A stretch of DNA of 64,000 bases from Longitalea arenae (GTDB lineage: Bacteria; Bacteroidota; Bacteroidia; Chitinophagales; Chitinophagaceae): positions 186,001 through 250,000 of the forward strand of contig NZ_JAFFJX010000003.1 of NCBI RefSeq assembly GCF_016924755.1, read 5' to 3'. The translations under genes were made by a program, and so were the position numbers. The notes below the pieces were generated by a model, which saw only the letters and a program-made list of their open reading frames with translations, had not been told where the DNA came from and searched no databases. This document shows, piece by piece, positions 42,137 through 53,100 of this stretch (position 1 is its first letter; each line of letters starts with the position of its first letter).

Positions 42137-44035
42137 TTATTTTACAGGGGTGAGCCAGATGGCTTGTCCACCCGAAGCTTTCAGTTTTACTTCCAGTACA
42201 GTCGCTGCATTTACGATTTTTTGCTGCACCCCTACTTTGGTTTTTGTCGTTGCCTTGTCGTCATCACTGTAGATGGTTGCTTTATATTTTTTCCCTCTGG
42301 GCAGAAAATCAAAGGTCAGTTGTACGGTGCGTGCATCGTTATTGGTAATGGTGCCTATGAACCAGTCTTCGCCTTTTTGCCGGGCCGTAGTTATGAACTC
42401 ACCGGGTTTGCCCTGTAATACTTTTGTATCGTCCCAGGATACAGGGATCCTGTCCCAGAACTCCAGCTCCGGCTCGTTATCACTATAAGCTGGTTTATCG
42501 TACCAGTACAGCGTTTGAATAGGACTGTAATAGATAGCGGCCAGGGCCAGCTGATGTGCATGCGTTGTTTTGATGCGTTTGTCGTAATAGCAAATGGTAT
42601 AGTCAGCCGCGCCCGCAATATAGCGGGTGAATGGCAGCACGGTATTATGCGTGGCATCGGGCATTTCTTCATTACCGCGGATCCCTTCCGCCGTCATGAG
42701 GTTAGGCCAGGTACGTTGTTCACCCGTAGGCCGCCAGTCGTCGTGCACATTCACCATGATCCTGTTCTCCGCGCATTTTTTGAACATCTCTTCCAGCCAG
42801 GTGGTCCAACGATGCGAGCCCACCTGCACAAAACCAAACTTCACGCCTTTTATGCCCCAGTCGCGGTAGACCCGGAACAAGGAATCGGATTGCGCATACA
42901 AACCCTGCAGGTTGCAATACAACCAAACACCCACGCCTTTTTCCCTGCCATAATTGATGATGGCCGGCAGATCGAAATCAGGGATCGCTACTTTGGTGGC
43001 GTCTGAGCTAAATGTAAATGCCGGACCATACCATTTCCAGTCGAACAAAATATATTGCAATCCATGTTTAACGGCAAAGTCAATATTCTCATAGGCGTCT
43101 TTGGTGGTCTGGGTCATTACGCGCATGATCTTGCCTGGTTGGATCCAGCTGGTTTCGCTGATTTTTGAGGGCTCGTTAAGGTTCAGCACCAGGTCATTGT
43201 TCATGATAAGCGTTCCCGGCTTCTCTGCTACCATGATCACCCGCCAAGGTGTGGCAAAGGGAGAAATGAGGTCAGCCGGTGTGTACATGGCCGTAAGGAT
43301 CGTGTTGGGCTTTTCCTTACTTACCCTGAATTTGGTGCGGGCATAGTCTACCATTTGCGCTTCGGCCAAACAGGCATACCAGCCATTGGGCAATTGCAGG
43401 GTCAATGGTCTTTCACTTTCATCGGGCCATTGGTCCAATGGCAACAATTTGTATGGCGCCTGCGCCCAGGAAGCATGCCAGGCCCTGGTGCCGGCAGGTA
43501 AGCTGAAGCTGGTGTTTTCGGCGACTACCCGATAATACGTTCCTTTTATATTCTCGGGGAAGAAATAACGCAGTGCAGCGCCTTCGTTGTAGACCCTGAT
43601 CTCTACATGCATCCGGTAAATAGGATGATCATCCTTTACCATTTCGATGGTAACTGCATTGTAATGATCTTTTACGAATTTTCGTTCGCCATAGACTGGT
43701 TTCCAGCTGGTATCCCTGGCAGCATACCTAATGGCTTTTACCTGCAGGTTCTCACACCACCTCGGATGTTTATCTACTTTCAATGCCATGGCGCGTTCGG
43801 AAAGATCATTATCCAGCTGAATGTCCAGCACCGATTCGCTGATCACCGCCTGCTGTTTATAATGCAGGGTATAGAACATAGCACGTGTGCCATCGCTGTT
43901 TTGCTTTTGATAAAAGCTGACCACATAATTTTTATCGGGCGAAGTGATCACGGCTTTGGTTGAATCGATAATGACCTGTGCGGTCACATTGCTCCCTAAA
44001 AACCAGGAAGCCAGTAAAAGCATCATCGTTTTCAT
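42137..44035 (-). CDS. Glycoside hydrolase family 97 enzyme
   Basis: A 632-residue secreted alpha-glycosidase. The signal peptide is MKTMMLLLASWFLGSNVTAQ. The N-terminal beta-sandwich (SVLDIQLDNDLSERAMALK, then VRVYNEG-type sequence IRVYNEGAALRYFFPE) is typical of GH97. The catalytic barrel follows (GLQYILFDWKWYGPAF, VGVWLYCNLQGLYAQSD, GIKGVKFGFVQVG) and then MTAEGIRGNEEMP. GH97 includes inverting alpha-glucosidases and retaining alpha-galactosidases; I cannot decide between them with certainty. The ATG at 44035 was chosen because it begins the signal peptide; earlier in-frame starts at 44086 and 44092 are close to the GH88 stop. Confidence 0.92.
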   Translation of the reverse strand: MKTMMLLLASWFLGSNVTAQVIIDSTKAVITSPDKNYVVSFYQKQNSDGTRAMFYTLHYKQQAVISESVLDIQLDNDLSERAMALKVDKHPRWCENLQVKAIRYAARDTSWKPVYGERKFVKDHYNAVTIEMVKDDHPIYRMHVEIRVYNEGAALRYFFPENIKGTYYRVVAENTSFSLPAGTRAWHASWAQAPYKLLPLDQWPDESERPLTLQLPNGWYACLAEAQMVDYARTKFRVSKEKPNTILTAMYTPADLISPFATPWRVIMVAEKPGTLIMNNDLVLNLNEPSKISETSWIQPGKIMRVMTQTTKDAYENIDFAVKHGLQYILFDWKWYGPAFTFSSDATKVAIPDFDLPAIINYGREKGVGVWLYCNLQGLYAQSDSLFRVYRDWGIKGVKFGFVQVGSHRWTTWLEEMFKKCAENRIMVNVHDDWRPTGEQRTWPNLMTAEGIRGNEEMPDATHNTVLPFTRYIAGAADYTICYYDKRIKTTHAHQLALAAIYYSPIQTLYWYDKPAYSDNEPELEFWDRIPVSWDDTKVLQGKPGEFITTARQKGEDWFIGTITNNDARTVQLTFDFLPRGKKYKATIYSDDDKATTKTKVGVQQKIVNAATVLEVKLKASGGQAIWLTPVK

Positions 44036-44088
44036 TGAATGAAAGGCCAAGCGGGAATGATAAATGGTTGTTCTGTATTCGGGCATAA

Positions 44089-45321
44089 TCACTGAATTTT
44101 ACCACAGGCTTTAATAAATATTTTTCCTGCTGTTATTTTCTTTAAGCGCAGCAGTGCTTCCAGATAATAATAATCGGCGTAGATGATCGAGGCGTCTATT
44201 TCCCCGCCATTGGGTTTATGCCCGGTACTGTGCAGCAGCAATGCATTGTTCAACTGCCGGCTCTGGTAGCGGGCTGTTGATAATGATTGCAGCATTTCCC
44301 TGGCCTGCTGCCGGTAATAAGCCGCTTTTGTCGTATCTGGCACGAATGTGCTCAGCTCCAGCAGGGCCGAAGCGGTGACTGCCGCGGCTGAAGCATCCCT
44401 GGGCGCCGCCGGAATATCCGGTGCATTGAAATCCCAATACGGGATGTGATCAGCCGGCAGTTTTTTCAGATACACATCGGTCACTTGTTGAACAAAGTTT
44501 AAAAAGCGTTTATCGTTCGTTTCGCGGTACACCATGGTAAACCCGTAGATAGCCCAGCTTTGTCCGCGCGCCCACATACTGCTATCGCTATAGCCCTGGT
44601 GTGTAATGCCTTTGATCTTTTTGCCGGTAGCTGTATCGTATACAACCACATGGTAGGAAGTAAAATCAGGGCGGAAATGATTTAACATGGTCGTCTCCGC
44701 ATGTTTCAGCGCTATATTGTATAACTCTTTATTACCACCTTGTTTTGCGGCCCAGAACAAGAGTTCGAGGTTGATCATATTATCCATGATCGTGTTATGC
44801 CGCAGCGGCCAGTCGACACCAGGCACATCCCGCGGCCATGATAATATGGTGCCTGTTTTTGGGTTGAACAATTTCGCGAGCGTATCTGCGGCTCTCAACA
44901 ACACAGTACGATACATGGTGTCGCCGGTTAAGCGGTACCCATTGCCGATGCTGGTGAATACCTGGAAGCCGAGGTCATGATCGATGGCTGCGGAATCAAC
45001 CAGTGGAAACAAAGCCTGCGAATAACGCCGGGCCTGCTGCTTCCACAGCGTGTCCTGCGTATATTCATAGGTGTACCATAAAATGCCCGGCCAGAAACCG
45101 GAGGTCCAGTCGCGGTAATTCACAAAACGCCATTCGGTTTTACCATACGCGATACTGCGGGGGATCCGGGCCGAATCCGCCGGCAGGCTTTGAACCGTTT
45201 TACGCACCTGCCCTACACAATAATCCAAAGCGGCAGAGAGTTCATTGTCATCAGGGCGATCACAGGCTGCCAGTATTATGGCCATCGCCGCTGATATTTT
45301 TGCTAGTGATCTTAGATACAT
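44089..45321 (-). CDS. Glycoside hydrolase family 88 (unsaturated glucuronyl hydrolase)
   Basis: A 410-residue predicted lipoprotein (lipobox IILAACDR). It is an alpha6/alpha6 barrel enzyme of the GH88 type. Key parts are WTSGFWPGILWYTYEY, the Asp in AIDHDLGFQVFTSIGNGYR, the Asp in RHNTIMDNMINLELL, and SDSSMWARGQSWAIYGFTMVYR. GH88 enzymes remove the 4,5-unsaturated uronic acid left at the non-reducing end by a polysaccharide lyase. This fits the heparinase-type lyase encoded immediately upstream. It is strong evidence that the locus targets a uronate-containing glycan. Confidence 0.92.
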   Translation of the reverse strand: MYLRSLAKISAAMAIILAACDRPDDNELSAALDYCVGQVRKTVQSLPADSARIPRSIAYGKTEWRFVNYRDWTSGFWPGILWYTYEYTQDTLWKQQARRYSQALFPLVDSAAIDHDLGFQVFTSIGNGYRLTGDTMYRTVLLRAADTLAKLFNPKTGTILSWPRDVPGVDWPLRHNTIMDNMINLELLFWAAKQGGNKELYNIALKHAETTMLNHFRPDFTSYHVVVYDTATGKKIKGITHQGYSDSSMWARGQSWAIYGFTMVYRETNDKRFLNFVQQVTDVYLKKLPADHIPYWDFNAPDIPAAPRDASAAAVTASALLELSTFVPDTTKAAYYRQQAREMLQSLSTARYQSRQLNNALLLHSTGHKPNGGEIDASIIYADYYYLEALLRLKKITAGKIFIKACGKIQ

Positions 45322-45412
45322 GTTTATAAGTTACGGGTTAAGGGCGACCTCTCAGGCCCGCAGCAGCAGGCTGAAAAAACAAGCGCTGCAGCGAACCTGG
45401 CAGGTCATTCGC

Positions 45413-48262
45413 TTATTCAATTTTTGTATAAGGCAATGCCGGCAATGCAAATGACAAAAAGGAGCTGCCATTGATTAATTTCTTTCTGCCCGGAATGGTA
45501 AGCGTTTTACCTGCAAGTTTCACTACAAGCGCCGTTCTGCCGGGCAGTAATTCCAGGGGCATGGTCAATGTAAAGGGTTGCGAACCGCCTACATACCAGC
45601 TATTGTTTTCCCTGCACAGGACGACCGATGCACTATCAACATTGGTGCTGATACTGACCCCCCCTTTTGCCAGGCTGCGTCCGTTGCCCAGGAACAAATA
45701 ATGTATTTCATGGCTATATTCACTGACCACGCCATAGGTTCCCCGGAATGTATAGTCTTTATGATTGATCACTTCCTCACCGGATGCTGTTGAAAAAACA
45801 GTTTGGGTACTGCCGTTCCTGCTTTTTACCACGATACCGGTAAAATCAGCCGGGGCTTTGGCCGGTGTAATGGAGGAAATGGAAACAATAGAAGCCGGCT
45901 GTGCACCCGACGACGGTTCATACACGGCCACAAATGGTTTTGTCCACGCTTCTCCATATTGCCTGGCCACGATGGTTGGCAAAGGCAGATCGGCAATTTC
46001 TTTCGGCACAATGCCGCGATCAATGGCGGTTGACTTAGGTGATTTAACCGTAAACAATTCCCGGCCGCCTGATCCCTTCATCCACATATTCATAAATATA
46101 GAATCGCGGCCCGGCATTTTCAACTGGAAGCTTGCTTTGATATCAGCCGTAGTTTGTACGGATCGCTCATCATACAAATAATCGTAGGCAAAGAGATCGC
46201 CATTGGCGAATGCGAGTTTATCAACAGGCTGCAAGGGTAATGGTTTGCCGTTATTGTCGCTCACGCTCAAGCCCTGCCCCATGTTATGATAAAAATAATC
46301 GTGGTACTTGTCGCCACCTTCTTTCCGGCGCGACCTGAACACATCGATATAATAACCGCTGGTATCGCTGGTGCGGATGATACTCATCAATCGCTGCTGA
46401 TCGGCATTGGTTTCCGGTTCCAGGAAATAGAGGTCGGAAAAACTCAGATGCGGAAAAATACCCGTTTTCACGCCGGAAGCGGGATAACAACTTTTCAGCT
46501 GGAAGCCATGGTTGCTGCGCATCTCTGGATAAGAAGAAATGCCATTGACCACAACCGTATTGTGGGCCGGAAACTTCGAGTAATACTCTGCATAATCGGG
46601 TTGAAAATAACTGGAGCCAACACCTGCTTCCGGCGCCAGCGGCAATCCTTTGCCATATAATTCGAGGGAAATGCCATTGGCATGCATGTGATTGCCTTTC
46701 GATCCGTTCAGCGAAAGGGCCAATGCATGTTGCGGATCCCTGCCGTTTCGCTGGATCAGCCAGCTAACATTCGGCGAATAAAATAAAGGACTTACAAAAT
46801 CCGTCAATTCCCCGGCTGGTATATTTTCTTTTAATGTAAAATCAGCATACGTAAGCAAGGAAACCAGGTTAGCTTTTCCACCCATAACCGACGGCTTCTC
46901 CGCTGCCGCTTGTGGATCCACCATTGACCATTCACCATTCACCATCCTGATCATCTTCGTGAACAACTCTTCCTGCTCCGGCTTCTTATTTTTCTGCGCA
47001 TTCATTACTACCTGCCGCGCGGCAGCAGTTGATAAACGGCCATAATGCGAATCGCCAAAGGAGATCATATATCCATTGGGCATCAGGTATTGTGCAGTTG
47101 CCAACACCGCTTTTTTCAACAGGGGCAATTGTTCCAGCAGATCGAAATGAAGCACCCGGTCGAACAGGGTCACGAATTCCATGAACTCGTTGATGACCAC
47201 CTGCGAATAACCCGGACTTTCATTCCAGATGCCGGTAACAGGGTCATAACCTCTTTTGATCAGTTCGGGCAATGACCATTGACGCACTGCTGTTTTATTC
47301 AGGATCTGATCGAGGTAATACTGGCAGCCCCGGCCATCGGCATATGTTTTATCATCCTCCAGCACCAGGGCGATCATCGCGACAAAACGCGCTTCTATCA
47401 GATCCCAGTTATTGAATGGAACCCCGTTCCTGATAATGAGGTCGGCCCATTTTTTAAAGGCACCCGCATATATAGACATATTACCGGGTGCGTGCACCTG
47501 AATGTAATTAAACAGGAAATCGTAACAAACCGTCAGTTCGTTGAGAATATCTTCATGGATCACTTCAAAGGAAGAAAGGCCAACCAGCGTTTGATTATGG
47601 CCGTGGTTGAGATCATAGGGTTCCTTCCGGTAATAGATCCCCTGCATGTAGGTATCAAAAAGATCATAGGCAAACTTTGCATACTTTTCGTCGCCCGAAT
47701 ACCAGTATACAATGGCCGCATTTTGCGCCATTGTCATGATCTGGCGGTTGATGCTTTCTACTACCCGGCCGGTTTTCGATGGCTCCACCCATTCCAGGGG
47801 TTGACCGGGTTTTGACCGGTTAACATAATACAAACCCCGCGGATCGTCCATATAGGGCACAAGATCTTCCAGCTTCGGCGCCCCATAGGAACTAACGGCA
47901 TCACGGGTACCGGTGAACCGCACAGTAGGTACAGGGGCTTCCCCTTCAGCATGGTCGTATACCCCGCCTTTTATGAACACGTCGGTGGACTTAGACTTCC
48001 AGTACATCTGCAAACGCGACACGATCCAGCTGCTGTCGCTCTGGTGGCGGTTCACATAGGCTTCCAGATTACCGATCGATTGTTCCCAGGCCGAACGCGC
48101 CCAGTCGGTGCTGCCGATCAATTGTTGCAGGCGCGGTTTTTCTTTATCATTCGTAAGGAGTCTTGGATGCAGCGGGGTGATGCTGGCAGGTATTCTTATC
48201 TGCTGCCCATAACCGAACAGTGCGAATAACAGACTCAATAAACTTATACCTATATTTTTCAT
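45413..48262 (-). CDS. Heparinase II/III family polysaccharide lyase
   Basis: A 949-residue secreted lyase. The signal peptide is MKNIGISLLSLLFALFGYGQ. The N-terminal half is the helical toroid (LNHGHNQTLVGLSSFEVIHE, then WNESPGYSQVVINEFMEFV). The C-terminal half is the beta-sandwich of the heparinase II/III superfamily, with SKGNHMHANGISLELYGKG and FPAHNTVVVNG, whose His residues are the family's usual active-site candidates. The exact PL family cannot be fixed without a search. The ATG at 48262 begins the signal peptide; an in-frame upstream extension overlaps the SusD end and is rejected. A short CCATTSA tract lies inside the gene. Confidence 0.88.
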   Translation of the reverse strand: MKNIGISLLSLLFALFGYGQQIRIPASITPLHPRLLTNDKEKPRLQQLIGSTDWARSAWEQSIGNLEAYVNRHQSDSSWIVSRLQMYWKSKSTDVFIKGGVYDHAEGEAPVPTVRFTGTRDAVSSYGAPKLEDLVPYMDDPRGLYYVNRSKPGQPLEWVEPSKTGRVVESINRQIMTMAQNAAIVYWYSGDEKYAKFAYDLFDTYMQGIYYRKEPYDLNHGHNQTLVGLSSFEVIHEDILNELTVCYDFLFNYIQVHAPGNMSIYAGAFKKWADLIIRNGVPFNNWDLIEARFVAMIALVLEDDKTYADGRGCQYYLDQILNKTAVRQWSLPELIKRGYDPVTGIWNESPGYSQVVINEFMEFVTLFDRVLHFDLLEQLPLLKKAVLATAQYLMPNGYMISFGDSHYGRLSTAAARQVVMNAQKNKKPEQEELFTKMIRMVNGEWSMVDPQAAAEKPSVMGGKANLVSLLTYADFTLKENIPAGELTDFVSPLFYSPNVSWLIQRNGRDPQHALALSLNGSKGNHMHANGISLELYGKGLPLAPEAGVGSSYFQPDYAEYYSKFPAHNTVVVNGISSYPEMRSNHGFQLKSCYPASGVKTGIFPHLSFSDLYFLEPETNADQQRLMSIIRTSDTSGYYIDVFRSRRKEGGDKYHDYFYHNMGQGLSVSDNNGKPLPLQPVDKLAFANGDLFAYDYLYDERSVQTTADIKASFQLKMPGRDSIFMNMWMKGSGGRELFTVKSPKSTAIDRGIVPKEIADLPLPTIVARQYGEAWTKPFVAVYEPSSGAQPASIVSISSITPAKAPADFTGIVVKSRNGSTQTVFSTASGEEVINHKDYTFRGTYGVVSEYSHEIHYLFLGNGRSLAKGGVSISTNVDSASVVLCRENNSWYVGGSQPFTLTMPLELLPGRTALVVKLAGKTLTIPGRKKLINGSSFLSFALPALPYTKIE
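46921..46948. repeat. CCATTSA 7-mer tract inside the heparinase gene
   Basis: CCATTGA, CCATTCA, CCATTCA, CCATCCT, the same family as the intergenic tracts at 53591-53695 and 27481-27522. On the coding strand it reads RMVNGEWSMVD in frame, placed in an Asn/Lys-rich linker between the helical and the beta domain of the lyase. The reading frame is kept because four 7-mers add 28 nt and the flanks compensate. Confidence 0.85.
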
Positions 48263-48395
48263 TACCGGCGTAACATTAGTATTAACAGAAGCTCGGTTAT
48301 CCTGATTTTGCGATTTCGGGATTTTGAGATCTGGGGATTGCTTTTGCTTCAGCAGATCGGCAGACTGCAAACTCCCACATCGCAAAATGCGCTTA

Positions 48396-50159
48396 TTACC
48401 AATCCGGATTCTGATCCAGGTTGGGATTAAGCGCTCTTTGCTGGGTTGGTATAGGCAGCAGGTAGTTCTTTTCGGCCCACTTGCGGCTGCTCTCAAAGAT
48501 CAGGTTGCCGTCGGCGTTCACCGGAAAGGGCGAACTGCCATTTACAACCCAGCGGGTCTGCCAGCGCGTACCAGTCCATTTAATGCCCAGAACGTCCATA
48601 GGCATTTCTACCTCCGCCGTTTTCCAGCGCTTCAGATCATCTATTCTGAATCCTTCCAGGAACAGCTCGATGGTCCGTTCCCGCCTGATCTCCGTGCGCA
48701 TATCCAGTGCATTCGTATTCACCAAGGCATTGTTCAATTTCGGCATTGATTTATTTACGCGGTTACGTACCAGGTTCAATGACCTATCCAGATCTGCATC
48801 GCCAATGTTCCCATTGCGCTCATACACCGCTTCTGCATAGTTCAGGTATACTTCCGCCAGGCGGATGACCGGCCAGTCGTATCCTTCTTCATTATCATTC
48901 AATCTTCTTTCGGTGGCCCATTTCTGACTTTGGTAACCGGTACCGGTAGCGGCATTATGGCGGCCGCGCGAACTGGCGACATCAGCCGCATCGCTGGTCC
49001 AGTTGGTGCGGGCGCCGGGGTTCTCATTGTCCCAATAGTAGTTGCTATCGATCATCATGGTATAACGCATACGGTTATCGCGGTTCATGAATTCCGAGCG
49101 GGTGGTGGCATATCCCTGGAACAAAGGCGATTTGTTGATCGGCAATCCATCCTGGCAGAGGTACATATCGGCCAACTTTTTGGTAACGCCACCCCCGATC
49201 AGGGTGTGCGTAACATTGTTCCTGATCTGCCGCAGCGTGTAGGAATAGCGGTTAGCCAGAATGTATTCTTTATTGCTTGATTTGTTCAGTCCGGCCGGAT
49301 TCGATTTCTCGTCTTCCAGGATGAACATATATTTCTGTGCAGAATCGCCCAGCACGGCAGGAGCAAACAACTGGTATTCATTACTGGTGATCACTGCATT
49401 GCTGGCGCTGATGGATTTATCGAGCAAAGCATTGTACCGGTTCGCATTTCCATTGCGGAATTTTTGCCAGGTGCCTTCGTATAAGGCTACGCGGCCGAGA
49501 AATGCCTGTGCAGCGCCTTTGCTGATGCGGCCTTTATTGGCGGCGCTAATAGCCGATTCCAGGGGTAATACAGTGATCGCCTCTTCCAGGTCTTTGATAA
49601 TAAGATCAACCACTTCATCGCGGCTGTTGCGGGGCGCCTGTAATTCGGCGGAGCTTGTCGAAAGCGGCCTGGTGACGATCGGCACACCGCCGAACTGCTG
49701 CAGCAGATCGAAATATACATAAGCGCGGAAGAACTTTGCTTCTGCTACATACAGCAGGCGGTCGGCCCTGGCTGGATTATCCATATCGGCACTGTCCTTT
49801 GCCAGTAAATAATTAATAGCCCTTAACCTTGTGTATGCATTATCCCAGTTGGCATCGGTAGCCACCAGGGTGTTGGTGCCGTTACTGAATGGACTGCGCG
49901 AGGGAGTTAGGTCGCTGCGGATATCAGCATGGGGCGAAGGGGGTTGACCAGGCGCCGGATCATACAGTACATTGGCAAAAGTGATCAGGTAATTATAGAA
50001 TTCATTTGCAGCGAGTTTATACTGTTCGGCCGTTTTCCAGTAATCGGCATCAGAGATCTCATTGATAGGCTTCAGATCAACCAGCTTGTTACAGCCGGAA
50101 ACCGCCAGCATCAGCACCCCGGCCACAAAGGCTATATAAGTAAGAGTTATCGTTCTCAT
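48396..50159 (-). CDS. SusD/RagB-like outer-membrane glycan-binding lipoprotein
   Basis: A 587-residue surface lipoprotein. The lipobox is LAVSGCNKLVDLKP near residue 20. SusD features follow: YWKTAEQYKLAANEFYNYL at the N-terminus, AEAKFFRAYVYFDLLQQFGGVPIV, SKGAAQAFLGRVALYEGTW and the C-terminal IRRERTIELFLEGFRIDDLKRW. It forms the lid of the SusC channel and captures the glycan. It lies 19 bp after SusC. The ATG at 50159 is preferred because it begins the signal peptide. Confidence 0.95.
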   Translation of the reverse strand: MRTITLTYIAFVAGVLMLAVSGCNKLVDLKPINEISDADYWKTAEQYKLAANEFYNYLITFANVLYDPAPGQPPSPHADIRSDLTPSRSPFSNGTNTLVATDANWDNAYTRLRAINYLLAKDSADMDNPARADRLLYVAEAKFFRAYVYFDLLQQFGGVPIVTRPLSTSSAELQAPRNSRDEVVDLIIKDLEEAITVLPLESAISAANKGRISKGAAQAFLGRVALYEGTWQKFRNGNANRYNALLDKSISASNAVITSNEYQLFAPAVLGDSAQKYMFILEDEKSNPAGLNKSSNKEYILANRYSYTLRQIRNNVTHTLIGGGVTKKLADMYLCQDGLPINKSPLFQGYATTRSEFMNRDNRMRYTMMIDSNYYWDNENPGARTNWTSDAADVASSRGRHNAATGTGYQSQKWATERRLNDNEEGYDWPVIRLAEVYLNYAEAVYERNGNIGDADLDRSLNLVRNRVNKSMPKLNNALVNTNALDMRTEIRRERTIELFLEGFRIDDLKRWKTAEVEMPMDVLGIKWTGTRWQTRWVVNGSSPFPVNADGNLIFESSRKWAEKNYLLPIPTQQRALNPNLDQNPDW

Positions 50160-50178
50160 TCTTGCTGTTTTAATGATT

Positions 50179-53100
50179 TTAGAAAGTAACATTTACGCCT
50201 GCAGTGAGGTAGCGGTAAAAAGGATAACGGCCGCTGAAGGTGCTTACGTTATTGTTATTACTGTCTCCCCCATTGGCCACATTGCGGGTGGCTTCAGGAT
50301 CCCAGCCATCGCGGATCCGGCTGCGCTCCCAGAGATCATTACCCGAAAAATAAACGCGCAGTCTTTGAATGCGGGCTTTTTGCGTAATGTTTGCCGGCAG
50401 CGTATAACCGATCACCAGGTTTTTCAACCGCAGGTAGGCGCCGTTCTCTTTCACCCAATCGGAAGGGAAATAATTATAGTTATTGATGCCGCCGGTTGAA
50501 GAAAGGCGGGGCAGATAAGCGCCGGTACGCTCTGGCGTCCACCAGGCATTTTCAAAAGCTTTGTTCTGCGCCTGGAATACAACGGCTGCCGGTATCCGCC
50601 AGTTGCCGTCGCGGATAAGCGTTCTTTTACCTACACCCTGGAAAATGACATTACAGTCAAAGCCATTCCATTCCAAACCTGCATTGAATGAATACACCAG
50701 GCGCGGGTCGTCGGTGCCCAGGAATTTGGCATCCTCGGGGAATGTGATCTTGCCATCGCCATTCAGATCTTTGAACATATTATCGCCCAATGCCAGCCGC
50801 GTATTGGCAATAGCGGCAGGCGCCCCGGTAGGCATGCCAATATTATTATCCTTGATATAAGCGCGGTAATCATCCAGCTCTTTTTGAGTTTGGATGCGGC
50901 CTGCATATTCGAGGCCAAAATAGGAATTGATGGGATAACCTTCCACAGCGGTGTTCAGGCCCCGGTTATCGGTGCGGATCAGTTTTTGTCCGCCAAAATT
51001 CACCAGTTTGGTTTTATAATCAGAAATATTACCGCCGATATGGTAGCTTATTTTCTTACCGATGCGATCACTCCAGTTCAGGGAGATCTCCCAGCCATTG
51101 GTCCTTAATTTACCATTATTACCTGCAGGCGCGGCCGCACCCAACACCGTGGGATAGGTACGTGCGATCAGCATATTGTCATTATTCTTTTGAAAGACCT
51201 CAAAACTTCCACTCAACCGGTTATTCAATACACTCAGATCAAGCGCCAGGTTGGTGGTTTGCACTTTCTCCCAGGTTCTGTCTAGCGCCACCAAGCCGCC
51301 GGGTGTTATGCGCACGGCCGGACTGGCGCCAAGGATGGGGAAACCTGCACTGCCGGCACCGCCGGAAAAAGCAATATTCAACATTTGGATATAATCATAC
51401 AAACCAATGCCGCCCTGGTTACCCACATTTCCCCAGGATGCTCTTAGTTTCAGATCATTGATAAATCTTAGATCTTCCATGAATGATTCCTGCGAAATGC
51501 GCCAGCCGCCTGATAAGCCGTAAAAGAATTTCCAACGGTGATCCGGATGGAATTTCGAAGAACCATCATAACGGCCATTTATTTCAAACAGGTATTTATT
51601 CCTGAATGCATAATTGATCCGGCCGAAATAACCGGACAGGGCATAATGGCTCTGGTCTTCGCGCGATGTCTTGGAGGTGGCGTCACCGATAGTAAGATTC
51701 AGGGAGGAAGGCACATCGGGGATCGCATCCAGCGCTCTTGTAAAAAAGCTGTTCAGCTCCTGCCTTTCATATTGCGCACCGGCCATCATCTTTACATCAT
51801 GATCCTGGTTAACAATTTTCGCGTATTCCAGGTAAGCGTTCAGGTTATAATAGGCTTCTTTGCGGTTGCCGCGCTGGTAAAAGCTTCTGTTGGTATTGGA
51901 AGGCGATAGCGTTGAGATCACCTGTGTGCCGGTATAATCGTACCAGGTGATCACATTTTCGCTCGTCCGGTAATCGGTGTTATGAAAATAATAACCGGCA
52001 GCAGCCACTGCTTTCAGTTCCTTCGTGAAATTATAAGTTACATTAAAGCTGCTGTTAAGGCGGGTATTCATTTCCCTGCCATCACCACCATACTTCGCGA
52101 TATTATTATTGGTGGCATTGGAGATACCCGAGCCCCATACATAGGGCTTGCCATTCATGGTTTCCAACGGCACGCCCGGCTGAATACCATTATTAAGCAC
52201 CGCACCGATATTGGAAGGTTGAATGATATCATTCTTCTCCACCGAGATATTACTTTCCAGCTTCAGCTTTTCAGAGAAGCGGTAATCATGCGTCAGGCGC
52301 AGGTTATATCTTTTATTTGAATTGTTGCCTACCTGCAAGAGGCTGCCATCATTGAGGTAACCCATTGAAATGCGGTAACCCGATCGATCGTTCCGCGATG
52401 CAATGCTTAACTGATGTTCATTGGATACCGCATCGCCCCATAATACATCCTGCATAGTGCCGGGGAAAAACACAAAATCCTTCACATCGGTAAAAAAACC
52501 GGCAGGGTTCAACCCCATCCCGTTCAGGGCCGCTGCAGCCTGTGAATAAGGCATGTATTGAATATCGTTCGCCACCGCATATTGCGCCAGTTTACCATAT
52601 TTGTACCATACATCGTTTGGCGCCAATCCATCGGTGACGCGTGCTTCTTCCATCATCGGGCCCCAGCCGGCTATATCGATAAGCTTCGGCATTAAACCGA
52701 TCTTTTTCTTCGATACAGATCCATTGTATTGAATGGTAGCTTTTCCCGACTTCGCTCTTTTGGTAGTGATGATCACCACGCCACCGGCAGCACGGGCGCC
52801 GTAGATAGAAGCCGCCGCCGCATCTTTCAAAAAAGAAATATTATCTATATCGGCCGGGTTGAAAGAGTTCAGCGCACTGCTGTTGGGCAGTGTTAAGCCA
52901 TCTACGATCACAAGGGGCTCCGTACCATTAACGGAAGAATTGCCTCTTATTAAGAAGTTCCATGCTTCCCGGCCAGGCTGCGCGGAGTTCCTCGATATTG
53001 TTACTCCCGGTACCTGTCCCTGCAAGGCAGCGATCGGACTGGCAATAGGTCCGCGGTCCTGGAATGTTTTTGCATTAACGGTTGATACGGAACCGGTCAC

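Noticed and set aside
48263-48496. Extended N-terminus of the heparinase gene
   Set aside because: The extension overlaps the SusD 3' end and lacks protein character, while the ATG at 48262 starts a clear signal peptide.
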